A stretch of 64,000 bases of DNA. Source: Wenyingzhuangia sp039768865. GTDB taxonomy: Bacteria; Bacteroidota; Bacteroidia; Flavobacteriales; Flavobacteriaceae. The translations under genes and the position numbers were made by a program. Under the pieces are notes generated by a model. The model saw nothing but the letters and a program-made list of their open reading frames with translations. It made no database searches and had not been told where the DNA came from. Shown here one piece after another: positions 8,700-16,004 of the stretch; the first letter of the stretch is position 1, and every line of letters starts with the position of its first letter. The stretch lies in NCBI RefSeq assembly GCF_039768865.1, contig NZ_JBDMZQ010000025.1. One strand, 5' to 3'.

Positions 8700-9325
8700 G
8701 GGATGTTTAAATATTTATGAGTTTGTAAAGAAATTTTCCACTTAGGGTTCTTCATCACATATTCAACGATCATGGGAGTAATCATTTCTTTTTTGCTCCA
8801 TTCAGGTTGTAAATATAAACCGCAATGGTCAGAAACTTTTGCGGCTTCTTGTTCCGCAAATTCAAAATCATTTTTATTATGAATAATCATTTTTAGTTCA
8901 TGAGCTTCATGATAAATTTGATCTAAGGGCAATTTTGTTTTTTTTGGTGATAGGCAAATCCAGTTCCATTGTCCACTCAGTTCGTAGGCGCCTGATGTTT
9001 CAATATGGGTCTGTAGTCCTTCTTTTTGCAGTGAAGCGGTAAGATATTGCATGTTCCACATCAAAGGTTCACCTCCCGTGATGACAATAGTTTTTGCGTA
9101 TTGTTTGGCGTTGTTTACGATCTCGTCAGATAGTGTAGGGGGGTGTAGTTTAGCATCCCAACTTTCTTTGACATCACACCAATGACATCCCACATCACAA
9201 CCTCCTACTCTAATAAAATAAGCAGATGTTCCTGTGTGAGCTCCTTCTCCTTGTATGGTGTAGAATTCTTCCATCAAAGGAAGCATGATCCCTTTATTTA
9301 CAAGTTCTTTAGTTTTGATGTCCAT
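8696..9325 (-). CDS. queE: 7-carboxy-7-deazaguanine synthase (QueE)
   Basis: A radical SAM enzyme of queuosine synthesis that turns 6-carboxytetrahydropterin into 7-carboxy-7-deazaguanine. The iron-sulfur motif is CDVGCHWC (Cys43, Cys47, Cys50, CX3CX2C), and the SAM-binding TGGEPL motif follows. FYTIQGEG near residues 21-28 is typical of the family. I chose the ATG at 9323-9325 (209 residues) because a perfect -7 box (9344-9351) overlaps the alternative TTG at 9346. No other queuosine genes are in the window. Confidence 0.93.
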   Translation of the reverse strand: MDIKTKELVNKGIMLPLMEEFYTIQGEGAHTGTSAYFIRVGGCDVGCHWCDVKESWDAKLHPPTLSDEIVNNAKQYAKTIVITGGEPLMWNMQYLTASLQKEGLQTHIETSGAYELSGQWNWICLSPKKTKLPLDQIYHEAHELKMIIHNKNDFEFAEQEAAKVSDHCGLYLQPEWSKKEMITPMIVEYVMKNPKWKISLQTHKYLNIP

Positions 9326-9343
9326 TGGTTTTGTTTTGGTGCG

Positions 9344-9351
9344 CAAAGATA
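9344..9351 (-). promoter_or_regulatory. -7 promoter box of queE
   Basis: The minus strand reads TATCTTTG, a perfect TAnnTTTG box, 18 bases before the chosen queE start. It rules out the longer reading frame. Confidence 0.6.
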
Positions 9352-9451
9352 CAAGAAAATAAAGAATATAAATTTATTAGTTTATTAAAGGTTATATATT
9401 CATTAAAATTATCTATTTATGTAACTTAGTATCTTTAAAAGTAATAAACAC

Positions 9452-10015
9452 ATGAAAAAAATATTAGTAATTTTTACCATATCTATTATGATGGTTTCGT
9501 GTCAATCAAAGGACACAACCATTGCAATAGATAAAGTTGGTCCCATCACAAATAAGACCTCTATAAAAGATTTAAAAAACATATTTAAAAATGACTCTAT
9601 AGTTTCTAGATTAACAGAAGGCGATTTTGGCAATATAAATGAATATGTTTCAGCCAATGATACTTATTTGGTTTATGAGAAAGGTGGAGCATTGTTGTTG
9701 TCTATTTCTCCTATAAATCCATTAGATAGCATTTCAAAAATAAAAAGCATCACAGTTTTTAGTGGTGCCTACAAGACAAAAGGTTCTGTTGGCATTACCT
9801 CTACGTTTAATGATTTAAATGTAAACCATAATATTGATAAGATAGAAGCTACTTTTTCATCTGTTACTGTTTTTGTAAAAGATATTAATGCAACGTTTAC
9901 GATAAACAAAGAAGAAGTAGGGATTAAACCTTTTACTTTGGGTGATGTTGACAAAGTCCAAATTCCTGAGGGTTCTAAATTTACCTCATTTACGGTATGG
10001 CTCAACGACAAATAG
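9452..10015 (+). CDS. Uncharacterised lipoprotein
   Basis: A 187-residue protein with a lipoprotein signal peptide: a hydrophobic core, then MMVSC with the acylated Cys at 17. The rest is a soluble domain rich in beta-strand patterns and has no motif I recognise. It stands alone, divergent from queE and convergent with folD, and ends in a strong shared terminator. A near-consensus box TATCTTTA lies 14 bases or so before the start. It is probably attached to the periplasmic face of a membrane or exported to the outer membrane. Confidence 0.75.
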   Translation: MKKILVIFTISIMMVSCQSKDTTIAIDKVGPITNKTSIKDLKNIFKNDSIVSRLTEGDFGNINEYVSANDTYLVYEKGGALLLSISPINPLDSISKIKSITVFSGAYKTKGSVGITSTFNDLNVNHNIDKIEATFSSVTVFVKDINATFTINKEEVGIKPFTLGDVDKVQIPEGSKFTSFTVWLNDK

Positions 10016-10035
10016 AGTTCTATCAAATCATACAG

Positions 10036-10071
10036 AAAAAAGGGCATCTTAAAATTAAGATGCCCTTTTTT
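10036..10071. terminator. Bidirectional terminator between lipoprotein gene and folD
   Basis: AGGGCATCTTAA (10041-10052) is followed by its reverse complement at 10055-10066, flanked by A5 and T5 tracts. It can stop transcription from both convergent genes. Confidence 0.9.
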
Positions 10072-10094
10072 ATGTATGATCTATTTTATATTTG

Positions 10095-10970
10095 TTAAGT
10101 TCTGTTTTCTCCAGCCAACAAAGTGTTTTTTAGAAGCATCGCTATGGTCATTGGTCCAACACCTCCAGGAACAGGAGTAATGAAGGAGGCCTTTTCTGCA
10201 ACAGATTCAAAATGCACGTCTCCAGCCAAACGGAAACCATTCTTTTTGGATGGGTCATCCAGGCGAGTGATTCCAACATCAATGATCGTAACCCCTTGGC
10301 TAACCATATCACCAGTCAAAAATTCAGCAACCCCAAGGGCAACAACAATAATATCTGCTTTTAAGGTCAATTCTTTTAAGTTGTTTGTTCTCGAGTGTGC
10401 AACGACTACGGTAGCATCACCTGCGGCTCTTTTTTGAGACATCAAAATACTCATAGGTCTTCCGACAATATGAGAACGGCCAATGACAACAACATTTTTG
10501 CCGGAAGTAGGAACTTTATAGCGTTCTAATAATTCCATAACTCCGTAAGGTGTTGCAGGCAAAAAAGTAGGAAGTTCTAAAGCCATCCTACCAACATTAG
10601 TTGGGTGAAAACCATCTACGTCTTTAGTAGGGTCTACAGCTAATAAAACTTTGTGCTCGTTTATGTGTTTAGGTAAAGGCAATTGAACAATATAGCCATC
10701 AATAGCATCATTTTGATTGAGTTCGTTTATCTTAGCTAGAAGTTCAGTTTCGCTTGTTTCTTTAGGTAGTTCTATCAAAGTAGAATCAAACCCAACCAAT
10801 TGGCAAGCTTTTACTTTGGCACCAACATAAGTTTTGCTTGCCCCGTCATTTCCGACAATTACAGCTGCAAGATGAGGTGTTTTTTTTCCTTGAGCTTTTA
10901 TTTCTTTTACTCTTTCTGCGATTTCAGCTTTGATGTCTGAAGCAGTTTTTTTACCATCTAATATTGTCAT
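10095..10970 (-). CDS. folD: Bifunctional methylene-THF dehydrogenase/methenyl-THF cyclohydrolase
   Basis: FolD interconverts 5,10-methylene-, methenyl- and 10-formyl-tetrahydrofolate. The 291-residue protein has the catalytic YVGAKVKAC (Tyr48, Lys52), the DGYIVQLPLP motif, and the NADP-binding GRSHIVGRP and PVPGGVGPMT segments. I chose the ATG at 10968-10970; the longer frame to 11057 would overlap ffh and adds unrelated residues. It lies 67 bases downstream of ffh on the same strand. Together with glyA and 5-formyl-THF cyclo-ligase in this window it covers much of folate interconversion. Confidence 0.95.
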   Translation of the reverse strand: MTILDGKKTASDIKAEIAERVKEIKAQGKKTPHLAAVIVGNDGASKTYVGAKVKACQLVGFDSTLIELPKETSETELLAKINELNQNDAIDGYIVQLPLPKHINEHKVLLAVDPTKDVDGFHPTNVGRMALELPTFLPATPYGVMELLERYKVPTSGKNVVVIGRSHIVGRPMSILMSQKRAAGDATVVVAHSRTNNLKELTLKADIIVVALGVAEFLTGDMVSQGVTIIDVGITRLDDPSKKNGFRLAGDVHFESVAEKASFITPVPGGVGPMTIAMLLKNTLLAGENRT

Positions 10971-11037
10971 CTGATTTTGTATTGATTTTTTTTTTAAGTG
11001 GTGTAAGTGTAATTTTGTTGTAATTGGTTTTGATGTA

Positions 11038-12384
11038 TTACATTCTAGGCATTCCACCTTTCATTCCCTGCATCATTTGCATCATCTTTTTTCCACCACC
11101 ACCTTGCATCATCTTCATCATCTTACTCATTTGAAAGAATTGTTTGAGTAGTTGGTTGACTTCTGTAATATTAGTTCCTGATCCTTTTGCAATTCTTTTT
11201 TTTCTAGAGGCATTAATTGTTTTGGGTTCGGCTCGTTCTGAAGGTGTCATGGATTTTATGATTGCCTCAATACCCTTAAAAGCATCATCGTCAATATCAA
11301 CATCTTTCATGGCTTTACCAGCACCAGGTATCATTCCAACCAGATCTTTCATGTTTCCCATTTTTTTTATTTGTTGTATCTGACTCAAGAAGTCGTCAAA
11401 GCCAAACTGGTCTTTCGCAATTTTCTTTTGTAGTTTTCTTGCCTCTTCTTCATTGTATTGTTCCTGAGCACGTTCTACTAAAGAAACGACATCACCCATA
11501 CCTAAAATACGGTCTGCCATACGTTCTGGATAGAAAATATCAATAGCTTCCATCTTCTCTCCGGTACCAATAAATTTAATAGGCTTGTTGACTACAGATT
11601 TAATAGTCAAAGCAGCTCCACCTCTAGTGTCACCATCTAATTTTGTTAAAACAACTCCGTCAAAATTTAACAAGTCGTTAAAAGCTTTGGCAGTGTTTAC
11701 AGCATCCTGCCCTGTCATAGCATCCACCACAAACAATGTCTCTTGTGGGGTTACGGCATTATGTATATTTGAGATCTCAGTCATCAAGGCCTCATCGATA
11801 GCCAAACGACCAGCGGTATCTATGATTACTGTGTTTTTACCGTTTGCCTTTGCATGAGCAATAGCATTTTGTGCAATGGCTACAGGGTTTTTATTGTCAA
11901 TTTCTGCATATACTTCTACGCCAATTTGTTCTCCTACAACTTGTAACTGATTGATGGCTGCAGGTCGATAGACATCTGCACCCACTAGAAGGACTTCTTT
12001 TTTCTTTTTGTTTTTTAAAAAGTTTGCCAGTTTTCCGGAAAAAGTTGTTTTACCAGAACCTTGTAGACCGGCCATTAGAATTACCGCTGGAGCTCCTTTT
12101 AAATTTATGTCAACTGTTTCACCTCCCATCAACTCCGCCAATTCATCCTTTACGAGTTTAATCATTAACTGACTAGGATTCAGTGTTGTAAGTACGTTTT
12201 GGCCAATAGCTTTTTCTTTGACTCTTACAGTGAAATCTTTAGCAATCTTAAAGTTTACATCCGCATCTAGTAATGCTCTACGAACTTCTTTCAGTGTTTC
12301 TGCTACGTTTATTTCAGTTATTTTTCCATGTCCTTTTAGAACATGTAGGGCTTTGTCTAATTTATCGGATAAATTATTGAACAT
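11038..12384 (-). CDS. ffh: Signal recognition particle GTPase Ffh
   Basis: Ffh binds the 4.5S RNA and signal sequences of nascent membrane proteins and delivers ribosomes to FtsY. The protein has an N domain, the GTPase G domain with GLQGSGKT (106-113), DTAGRL and TKLDGDTRGG, and a methionine-rich M domain (KMMKMMQGG and similar). The ATG at 12382-12384 gives 448 residues starting MFNNLSDKLDKA, the normal family N-terminus. The longer frame begins inside a perfect -7 promoter box, so it is not used. Confidence 0.96.
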   Translation of the reverse strand: MFNNLSDKLDKALHVLKGHGKITEINVAETLKEVRRALLDADVNFKIAKDFTVRVKEKAIGQNVLTTLNPSQLMIKLVKDELAELMGGETVDINLKGAPAVILMAGLQGSGKTTFSGKLANFLKNKKKKEVLLVGADVYRPAAINQLQVVGEQIGVEVYAEIDNKNPVAIAQNAIAHAKANGKNTVIIDTAGRLAIDEALMTEISNIHNAVTPQETLFVVDAMTGQDAVNTAKAFNDLLNFDGVVLTKLDGDTRGGAALTIKSVVNKPIKFIGTGEKMEAIDIFYPERMADRILGMGDVVSLVERAQEQYNEEEARKLQKKIAKDQFGFDDFLSQIQQIKKMGNMKDLVGMIPGAGKAMKDVDIDDDAFKGIEAIIKSMTPSERAEPKTINASRKKRIAKGSGTNITEVNQLLKQFFQMSKMMKMMQGGGGKKMMQMMQGMKGGMPRM

Positions 12385-12417
12385 ATACTTACTATTTGCT
12401 TTAATGAAATTGAGTCG

Positions 12418-12447
12418 CAAATATACAAGATTATCAGAACATTAAAA
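12418..12447 (-). promoter_or_regulatory. Promoter of ffh
   Basis: On the minus strand TATATTTG (12418-12425) is a perfect -7 box, and a TTTTA stretch (12443-12447) lies 17 bases upstream as a weak -33 element. The predicted leader is about 27 bases. Confidence 0.6.
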
Positions 12448-12460
12448 GGGTTTATCCAAA

Positions 12461-12491
12461 ACAAAAAAAACCTCCAAGCTCAGCTTGGAGG
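12461..12491 (-). terminator. Minus-strand terminator downstream of msrB
   Basis: CCTCCAAGC and GCTTGGAGG (12471-12491) form a 9-bp stem with a three-base loop. On the minus strand this is followed by eight T residues. It lies between msrB and ffh and separates their transcription. Confidence 0.8.
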
Positions 12492-12607
12492 AAGTAATAA
12501 TCTATAAAAAATATGAAAATTAATAAATGATAAAAAATCAAATACAATTTACACTAACCTTACCTCTAAGGTAGTCATTTTTTATTTAACAAATAGTTTA
12601 TATTTCT

Positions 12608-13090
12608 TTATTTTTGAATATTATTAAATTTTAGAGATAAAGAATTGACACAATATCTTTTTCTGTATCTTTTTTTTAACTTATCCGTAAAGAAATGACC
12701 AAGATGACCATCACAAACATTACAGGTAATTTCTGTTCTGTTCATTTCATATCTATTGTCTTCATGAAAATGTACATTATTGCTAATGTGGTCGTTAAAA
12801 GAGGGCCAACCCGTACCAGAATCAAATTTACTTTCGGAGGTAAATAGTGGTGTATTACAGCCAGCACAATGGTAAATTCCTTCTTCGTAAAATTTGTTGT
12901 ACTCTCCAGAAAAGGCATATTCTGTCCCTTTTTTTCTGAGTATTTCGTATTGTAATGGAGTCAATGCTTTTTTCCATTCAGCATCTGTTTTTGTGATTTT
13001 TGTCTGCCCATTCATGTCGTTGACAAAAAGAGACAAAAAGGAGAAAAGAATAAGTAGAAATTTGATATTCATAATTGTTGTAAATTTCAT
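12608..13090 (-). CDS. msrB: Exported peptide-methionine (R)-S-oxide reductase
   Basis: MsrB reduces the R-epimer of methionine sulfoxide in proteins. The zinc site is formed by CAGC and CNVC, and the catalytic cysteine lies in RYCVNSLSL near the C-terminus. FDSGTGWPSF is the family signature. Unlike cytosolic MsrB it carries a signal peptide (hydrophobic ILFSFLSLF, then MNGQ), so it acts outside the cytoplasm. An internal ATG at 13070-13072 is the better start by signal-peptide shape, giving 154 rather than 160 residues. No msrA is adjacent. Confidence 0.92.
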   Translation of the reverse strand: MKFTTIMNIKFLLILFSFLSLFVNDMNGQTKITKTDAEWKKALTPLQYEILRKKGTEYAFSGEYNKFYEEGIYHCAGCNTPLFTSESKFDSGTGWPSFNDHISNNVHFHEDNRYEMNRTEITCNVCDGHLGHFFTDKLKKRYRKRYCVNSLSLKFNNIQK

Positions 13091-13209
13091 AATGGTGTTG
13101 TGTGAAAAAACAGGAAAAGTATTGTTTTCGGTATGATGAGCTCTCTTGAGCGTAAAAGTTATGTTTTAAAATTTTAGTTGTAATAAAATAATATAACATC
13201 AGTAAATCC

Positions 13210-13401
13210 TTAGTTATTTATTGTTGAGTTTATACCAGATTTGATAGGGATTGATTTGTTATTAATCTTCAACCAAACATATAAGCAATAACAATCAGAA
13301 CAAGTGTACAGTCTAATAAAAGAAAAGATTTTTAAAAAGTATTTTTTCTTTCTTCTATACTTCAAATTACTGTTGCAGATAGGACAGTTTTTCTTCTCCA
13401 T
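13210..13401 (-). CDS. Small zinc-ribbon-like protein of 63 residues
   Basis: The frame starts MEKKNCPICNSNLKYRR and contains two cysteine knuckles, CPIC (Cys6, Cys9) and CSDC (Cys34, Cys37) with an extra Cys39. This is the spacing expected for a small zinc ribbon. Many Lys/Arg residues lie between the knuckles. I recognise no named family. It is supported by a promoter with both elements: TAAATTTG (13423-13430) and TTTG (13451-13454) 20 bases apart on this strand, just before the ATG. It could be cotranscribed with msrB, 120 bases downstream. Confidence 0.55.
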   Translation of the reverse strand: MEKKNCPICNSNLKYRRKKKYFLKIFSFIRLYTCSDCYCLYVWLKINNKSIPIKSGINSTINN

Positions 13402-13422
13402 TGTTTAAATCATTAGATTCAT

Positions 13423-13454
13423 CAAATTTAATTTTTTTTTTGCGTGTCTCCAAA
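13423..13454 (-). promoter_or_regulatory. Promoter of the small zinc-ribbon gene
   Basis: The minus strand has TTTG (13451-13454), a 20-base spacer and TAAATTTG (13423-13430). This is a full Bacteroidota promoter ending 21 bases before the ATG. Confidence 0.65.
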
Positions 13455-13606
13455 TAAGACTTTTCTATTTCCCTGTGTTGCTTTTTTTAGAGATATAAAA
13501 TATGCCTGTTCTAAAGCGTTCGTTTTGTTACAGAATCATCTAACAGAAAAGTAAAAAAAGTACAAATTTTAAGGAACTGATTTTAGGGAGATATATTATT
13601 GGTTTA

Positions 13607-13641
13607 TTTGGTTATATATGTATAAATATTTATTATTTTTG
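13607..13641 (+). promoter_or_regulatory. Promoter of glyA
   Basis: TTTG (13607-13610) and the perfect -7 box TATTTTTG (13634-13641) are separated by 23 bases. The start codon of glyA is 31 bases downstream. The rest of the 13402-13672 gap, between this promoter and the divergent zinc-ribbon promoter, shows no gene. Confidence 0.55.
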
Positions 13642-13672
13642 TTGCTCATTCTAAACCTAAAACACCTAGAAT

Positions 13673-14947
13673 ATGAAACGTGATCAAGTCGTTTTTGATT
13701 TAATTCAAGATGAAAAAGAAAGACAATTAAAAGGAATAGAGCTAATTGCTTCTGAAAACTTTGTAAGTGAGCAAGTTATGCAAGCTCAAGGTTCTGTTTT
13801 AACCAATAAATATGCTGAAGGATATCCTGGAAAGAGATATTATGGAGGATGCGAGGTTGTGGATGTTGTTGAGCAACTAGCCATTGATAGAGCGAAAGAA
13901 CTTTATGGAGCAGCTTATGTAAATGTACAACCACATTCAGGATCTCAAGCAAATGCTGCTGTGTTTTTTGCAGTATTAAAGCCAGGGGATACTATTTTAG
14001 GTTTTGATTTATCTCATGGTGGGCATTTGACTCACGGTTCTCCTGTAAATTTTTCAGGAAAAATTTACAGAGGAGTTCATTACGGTGTGGATAAAGAAAC
14101 TGAAGTTTTAAATTATGAAAACATCTTAGAAATAGCAAAAGCGGAAAAGCCAAATATGATTGTGGCAGGTGCTTCTTCTTATTCTAGAGATATAGATTTT
14201 GCCAAATTCAGAGAAATTGCAAATGAGGTAGGCGCATACTTATTGGCTGATATTTCTCATCCTTCTGGAATGATTGCAAAAGGTATTTTGAATGATCCCA
14301 TGCCACATTGTGATTTTGTAACGACAACTACTCATAAAACTTTAAGAGGTCCAAGAGGAGGAATGATTATGATGGGTCAAGATTTTGAGAATAGAGACGG
14401 ACTTACTCTAAAGAACGGTTCGTTGAAGAAAATGTCTACCATTCTCAATAGTGCTGTATTTCCAGGAATGCAAGGTGGTCCTTTAGAGCATGTGATTGCT
14501 GCTAAGGCTATAGCTTTTGGAGAAGCTTTGACAGACGAGTATTTACAATACCAAGTTCAAGTAAAAAAGAATGCAGCTAGATTGGCAAAAGAATTAGTAA
14601 GCAAAGATTACAAAATTATTTCTGGTGGAACAGATAATCATTGTATGCTTATAGATTTAAGAAATAAAAACTTGTCTGGAAAAGATGCAGAGCAAGCATT
14701 GGTAAAAGCGGATATTACGGTAAATAAGAACATGGTTCCTTATGATACTCGTTCTCCATTCGTAACTTCTGGAATACGTTTAGGTGCTTCTGCGATTACT
14801 ACCCGTGGTTTAAAAGAAGAGGATATGGCAACCATTGCTAATTTTATTGATGAAGTTATAAATAACTTTGAGAATCAAGAGCTATTGGAAGCTGTTGCTG
14901 CGAAAGTTAACGGATTTATGCAAGACAGACCTTTGTTCCAGTGGTAA
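13673..14947 (+). CDS. glyA: Serine hydroxymethyltransferase
   Basis: GlyA is the PLP enzyme that converts serine and tetrahydrofolate to glycine and 5,10-methylene-THF, the main cytosolic source of one-carbon units. The 424-residue protein has the PLP lysine in THKTLRGPRGG (Lys222), the LIASENF motif (24-30) and the YYGGCEVVD active-site loop. Length is normal. It is monocistronic, with its own promoter and terminator. Confidence 0.97.
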   Translation: MKRDQVVFDLIQDEKERQLKGIELIASENFVSEQVMQAQGSVLTNKYAEGYPGKRYYGGCEVVDVVEQLAIDRAKELYGAAYVNVQPHSGSQANAAVFFAVLKPGDTILGFDLSHGGHLTHGSPVNFSGKIYRGVHYGVDKETEVLNYENILEIAKAEKPNMIVAGASSYSRDIDFAKFREIANEVGAYLLADISHPSGMIAKGILNDPMPHCDFVTTTTHKTLRGPRGGMIMMGQDFENRDGLTLKNGSLKKMSTILNSAVFPGMQGGPLEHVIAAKAIAFGEALTDEYLQYQVQVKKNAARLAKELVSKDYKIISGGTDNHCMLIDLRNKNLSGKDAEQALVKADITVNKNMVPYDTRSPFVTSGIRLGASAITTRGLKEEDMATIANFIDEVINNFENQELLEAVAAKVNGFMQDRPLFQW

Positions 14948-14969
14948 TCTTGTGAAAGTAATAAGATTA

Positions 14970-14998
14970 AAAAAAGTCGCTAATAGCGGCTTTTTTTA
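14970..14998. terminator. Bidirectional terminator of glyA and the small minus-strand gene
   Basis: GTCGCT and AGCGGC (14976-14990) pair with one G-U wobble, flanked by an A-run and seven T residues. The small gene on the minus strand ends exactly at its edge (14996-14998). Confidence 0.75.
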
Positions 14999-15160
14999 TT
15001 TTGGTGAGAGCTTCTCAATCCTTTTTTGGTGGTATAGTTTTTCAGGCTCTTTGCTGTAGTCACACTCCTGAAAAATCCCACAAGAAGTATTTGTTCTCAC
15101 CAAAGATTTAGTGTTTTGTAATTTGGATAAGGCTTCTATGTCTTTGCTTAAGTATTTCAC
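14996..15160 (-). CDS. Unrecognised small protein of 54 residues
   Basis: A GTG-started frame encodes a charged, soluble 54-residue protein beginning MKYLSKDIEALSKLQN and ending KRIEKLSPK, with two cysteines (SCGIFQEC). I recognise no family. Support comes from position: a perfect -7 box TAGATTTG (15186-15193 on this strand) lies 25 bases before the start. The stop codon abuts a bidirectional terminator shared with glyA. The frame fills the 14948-15333 gap, which otherwise has no gene. An in-frame stop five codons upstream leaves GTG as the only standard start. It is divergent from the Crp/Fnr gene. Confidence 0.5.
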   Translation of the reverse strand: MKYLSKDIEALSKLQNTKSLVRTNTSCGIFQECDYSKEPEKLYHQKRIEKLSPK

Positions 15161-15185
15161 GATATTTATATATTAAATTAGTAAA

Positions 15186-15193
15186 CAAATCTA
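15186..15193 (-). promoter_or_regulatory. -7 promoter box of the 54-residue gene
   Basis: The minus strand reads TAGATTTG, a perfect TAnnTTTG box, with only a T-rich stretch as a possible -33 element. It predicts a leader of about 19 bases before the GTG. Confidence 0.5.
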
Positions 15194-15286
15194 ACTGGGA
15201 TAAAGATAAATAAAACGAATCATCTCTAAACTGCCTTATAGCAGTTTGGATCATTTAATTAGAATGATAATAAACTTGTTTTTTTA

Positions 15287-15315
15287 TTTGTAAATCAGGT
15301 TATTTAATACATTTG
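15287..15315 (+). promoter_or_regulatory. Promoter of the Crp/Fnr regulator gene
   Basis: TTTG (15287-15290), a 17-base spacer and the perfect -7 box TACATTTG (15308-15315) form a complete promoter 18 bases before the ATG at 15334. It lacks the GTAAC-N4-GTTAC operator found at the nearby sulfur genes. Confidence 0.65.
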
Positions 15316-15333
15316 TTAAAGATACAATTATAC

Positions 15334-15960
15334 ATGCTGGCAGATTTACAACTACATTACGGACATATTTTTGAAAAAAAATTAATAGAGGAAATCAACA
15401 GGGTTGCGACTTTAAAAAAAGTATCCTCAGGAACTACTCTAATGGATATAGGTCAATATATCAAATCTATGCCCTTGTTGATTGAGGGTGCCATTAAAAT
15501 TCTGAGAGAGGACGATGACGGTGATGAGTTACTATTATATTTTTTAGAAAAAGGAGATACTTGTGCAATGACCATGACTTGCTGTGTAGGAAATCACAAA
15601 AGTGAAATCAGAGCAGTAACAGAACTAGATACCATTCTGGTTATGATCCCCATCGAAAAAATGGAAGAATGGACAGGTAAATACAAAAGTTGGAGACAAT
15701 TTGTGTTTGATAGTTATCATAATAGGTTGATGGAACTATTGGAAACGGTAGATAATATTGCCTTCAAAAAAATGGATGAAAGATTGTTAAAGTATTTGCA
15801 AGATAAAGTTGCAGTTACGGGAAGCTCTCAAATTAAAAACACACATCAAGAAATAGCTTATGAGTTACACACTTCAAGAGTTGTTATAAGCAGGTTGTTG
15901 AAAAAGTTGGAGCAGAAAGGAATTATAGAATTACGAAGAAACTCCTTAAATGTTTTATAA
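15334..15960 (+). CDS. Crp/Fnr-family transcriptional regulator
   Basis: A 208-residue regulator with an N-terminal cyclic-nucleotide-like beta-barrel domain (about 5-120), a dimer helix, and a C-terminal winged helix-turn-helix (about 168-200, HQEIAYELHTSRVVISRLL). The sensor domain holds Cys77 and an adjacent pair Cys83-Cys84 (DTCAMTMTCC). These could take part in thiol, persulfide or metal chemistry. It lacks the N-terminal cysteine cluster of Fnr. I chose the ATG at 15334 because the longer TTG start lies in the -7 box. Two identical operator-like sites in front of sulP and the CstB-like gene nearby make it the obvious candidate binder; this is inference. Confidence 0.88.
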   Translation: MLADLQLHYGHIFEKKLIEEINRVATLKKVSSGTTLMDIGQYIKSMPLLIEGAIKILREDDDGDELLLYFLEKGDTCAMTMTCCVGNHKSEIRAVTELDTILVMIPIEKMEEWTGKYKSWRQFVFDSYHNRLMELLETVDNIAFKKMDERLLKYLQDKVAVTGSSQIKNTHQEIAYELHTSRVVISRLLKKLEQKGIIELRRNSLNVL

Positions 15961-15993
15961 AAAAACACTCTGAAGAAATTTAGAGTGCTTTTT
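15961..15993. terminator. Bidirectional terminator between the regulator gene and serB
   Basis: CACTCT (15966-15971) pairs with AGAGTG (15982-15987), with A and T tracts outside. The stem is only six base pairs. Confidence 0.6.
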
Positions 15994-16004
15994 GAATACA
16001 TATA

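Noticed and set aside
10123..10437. 104-codon plus-strand frame opposite folD
   Set aside because: Antisense shadow of a well-conserved enzyme, with no promoter box or independent support.
12547..12570. ACCTTA/TAAGGT hairpin as msrB terminator
   Set aside because: The stem is six base pairs and not followed by a T-run on the minus strand; the stronger hairpin at 12461-12491 serves better.
12978..13199. 73-codon minus-strand frame overlapping msrB
   Set aside because: It overlaps the msrB signal region in another frame and has no recognisable features.
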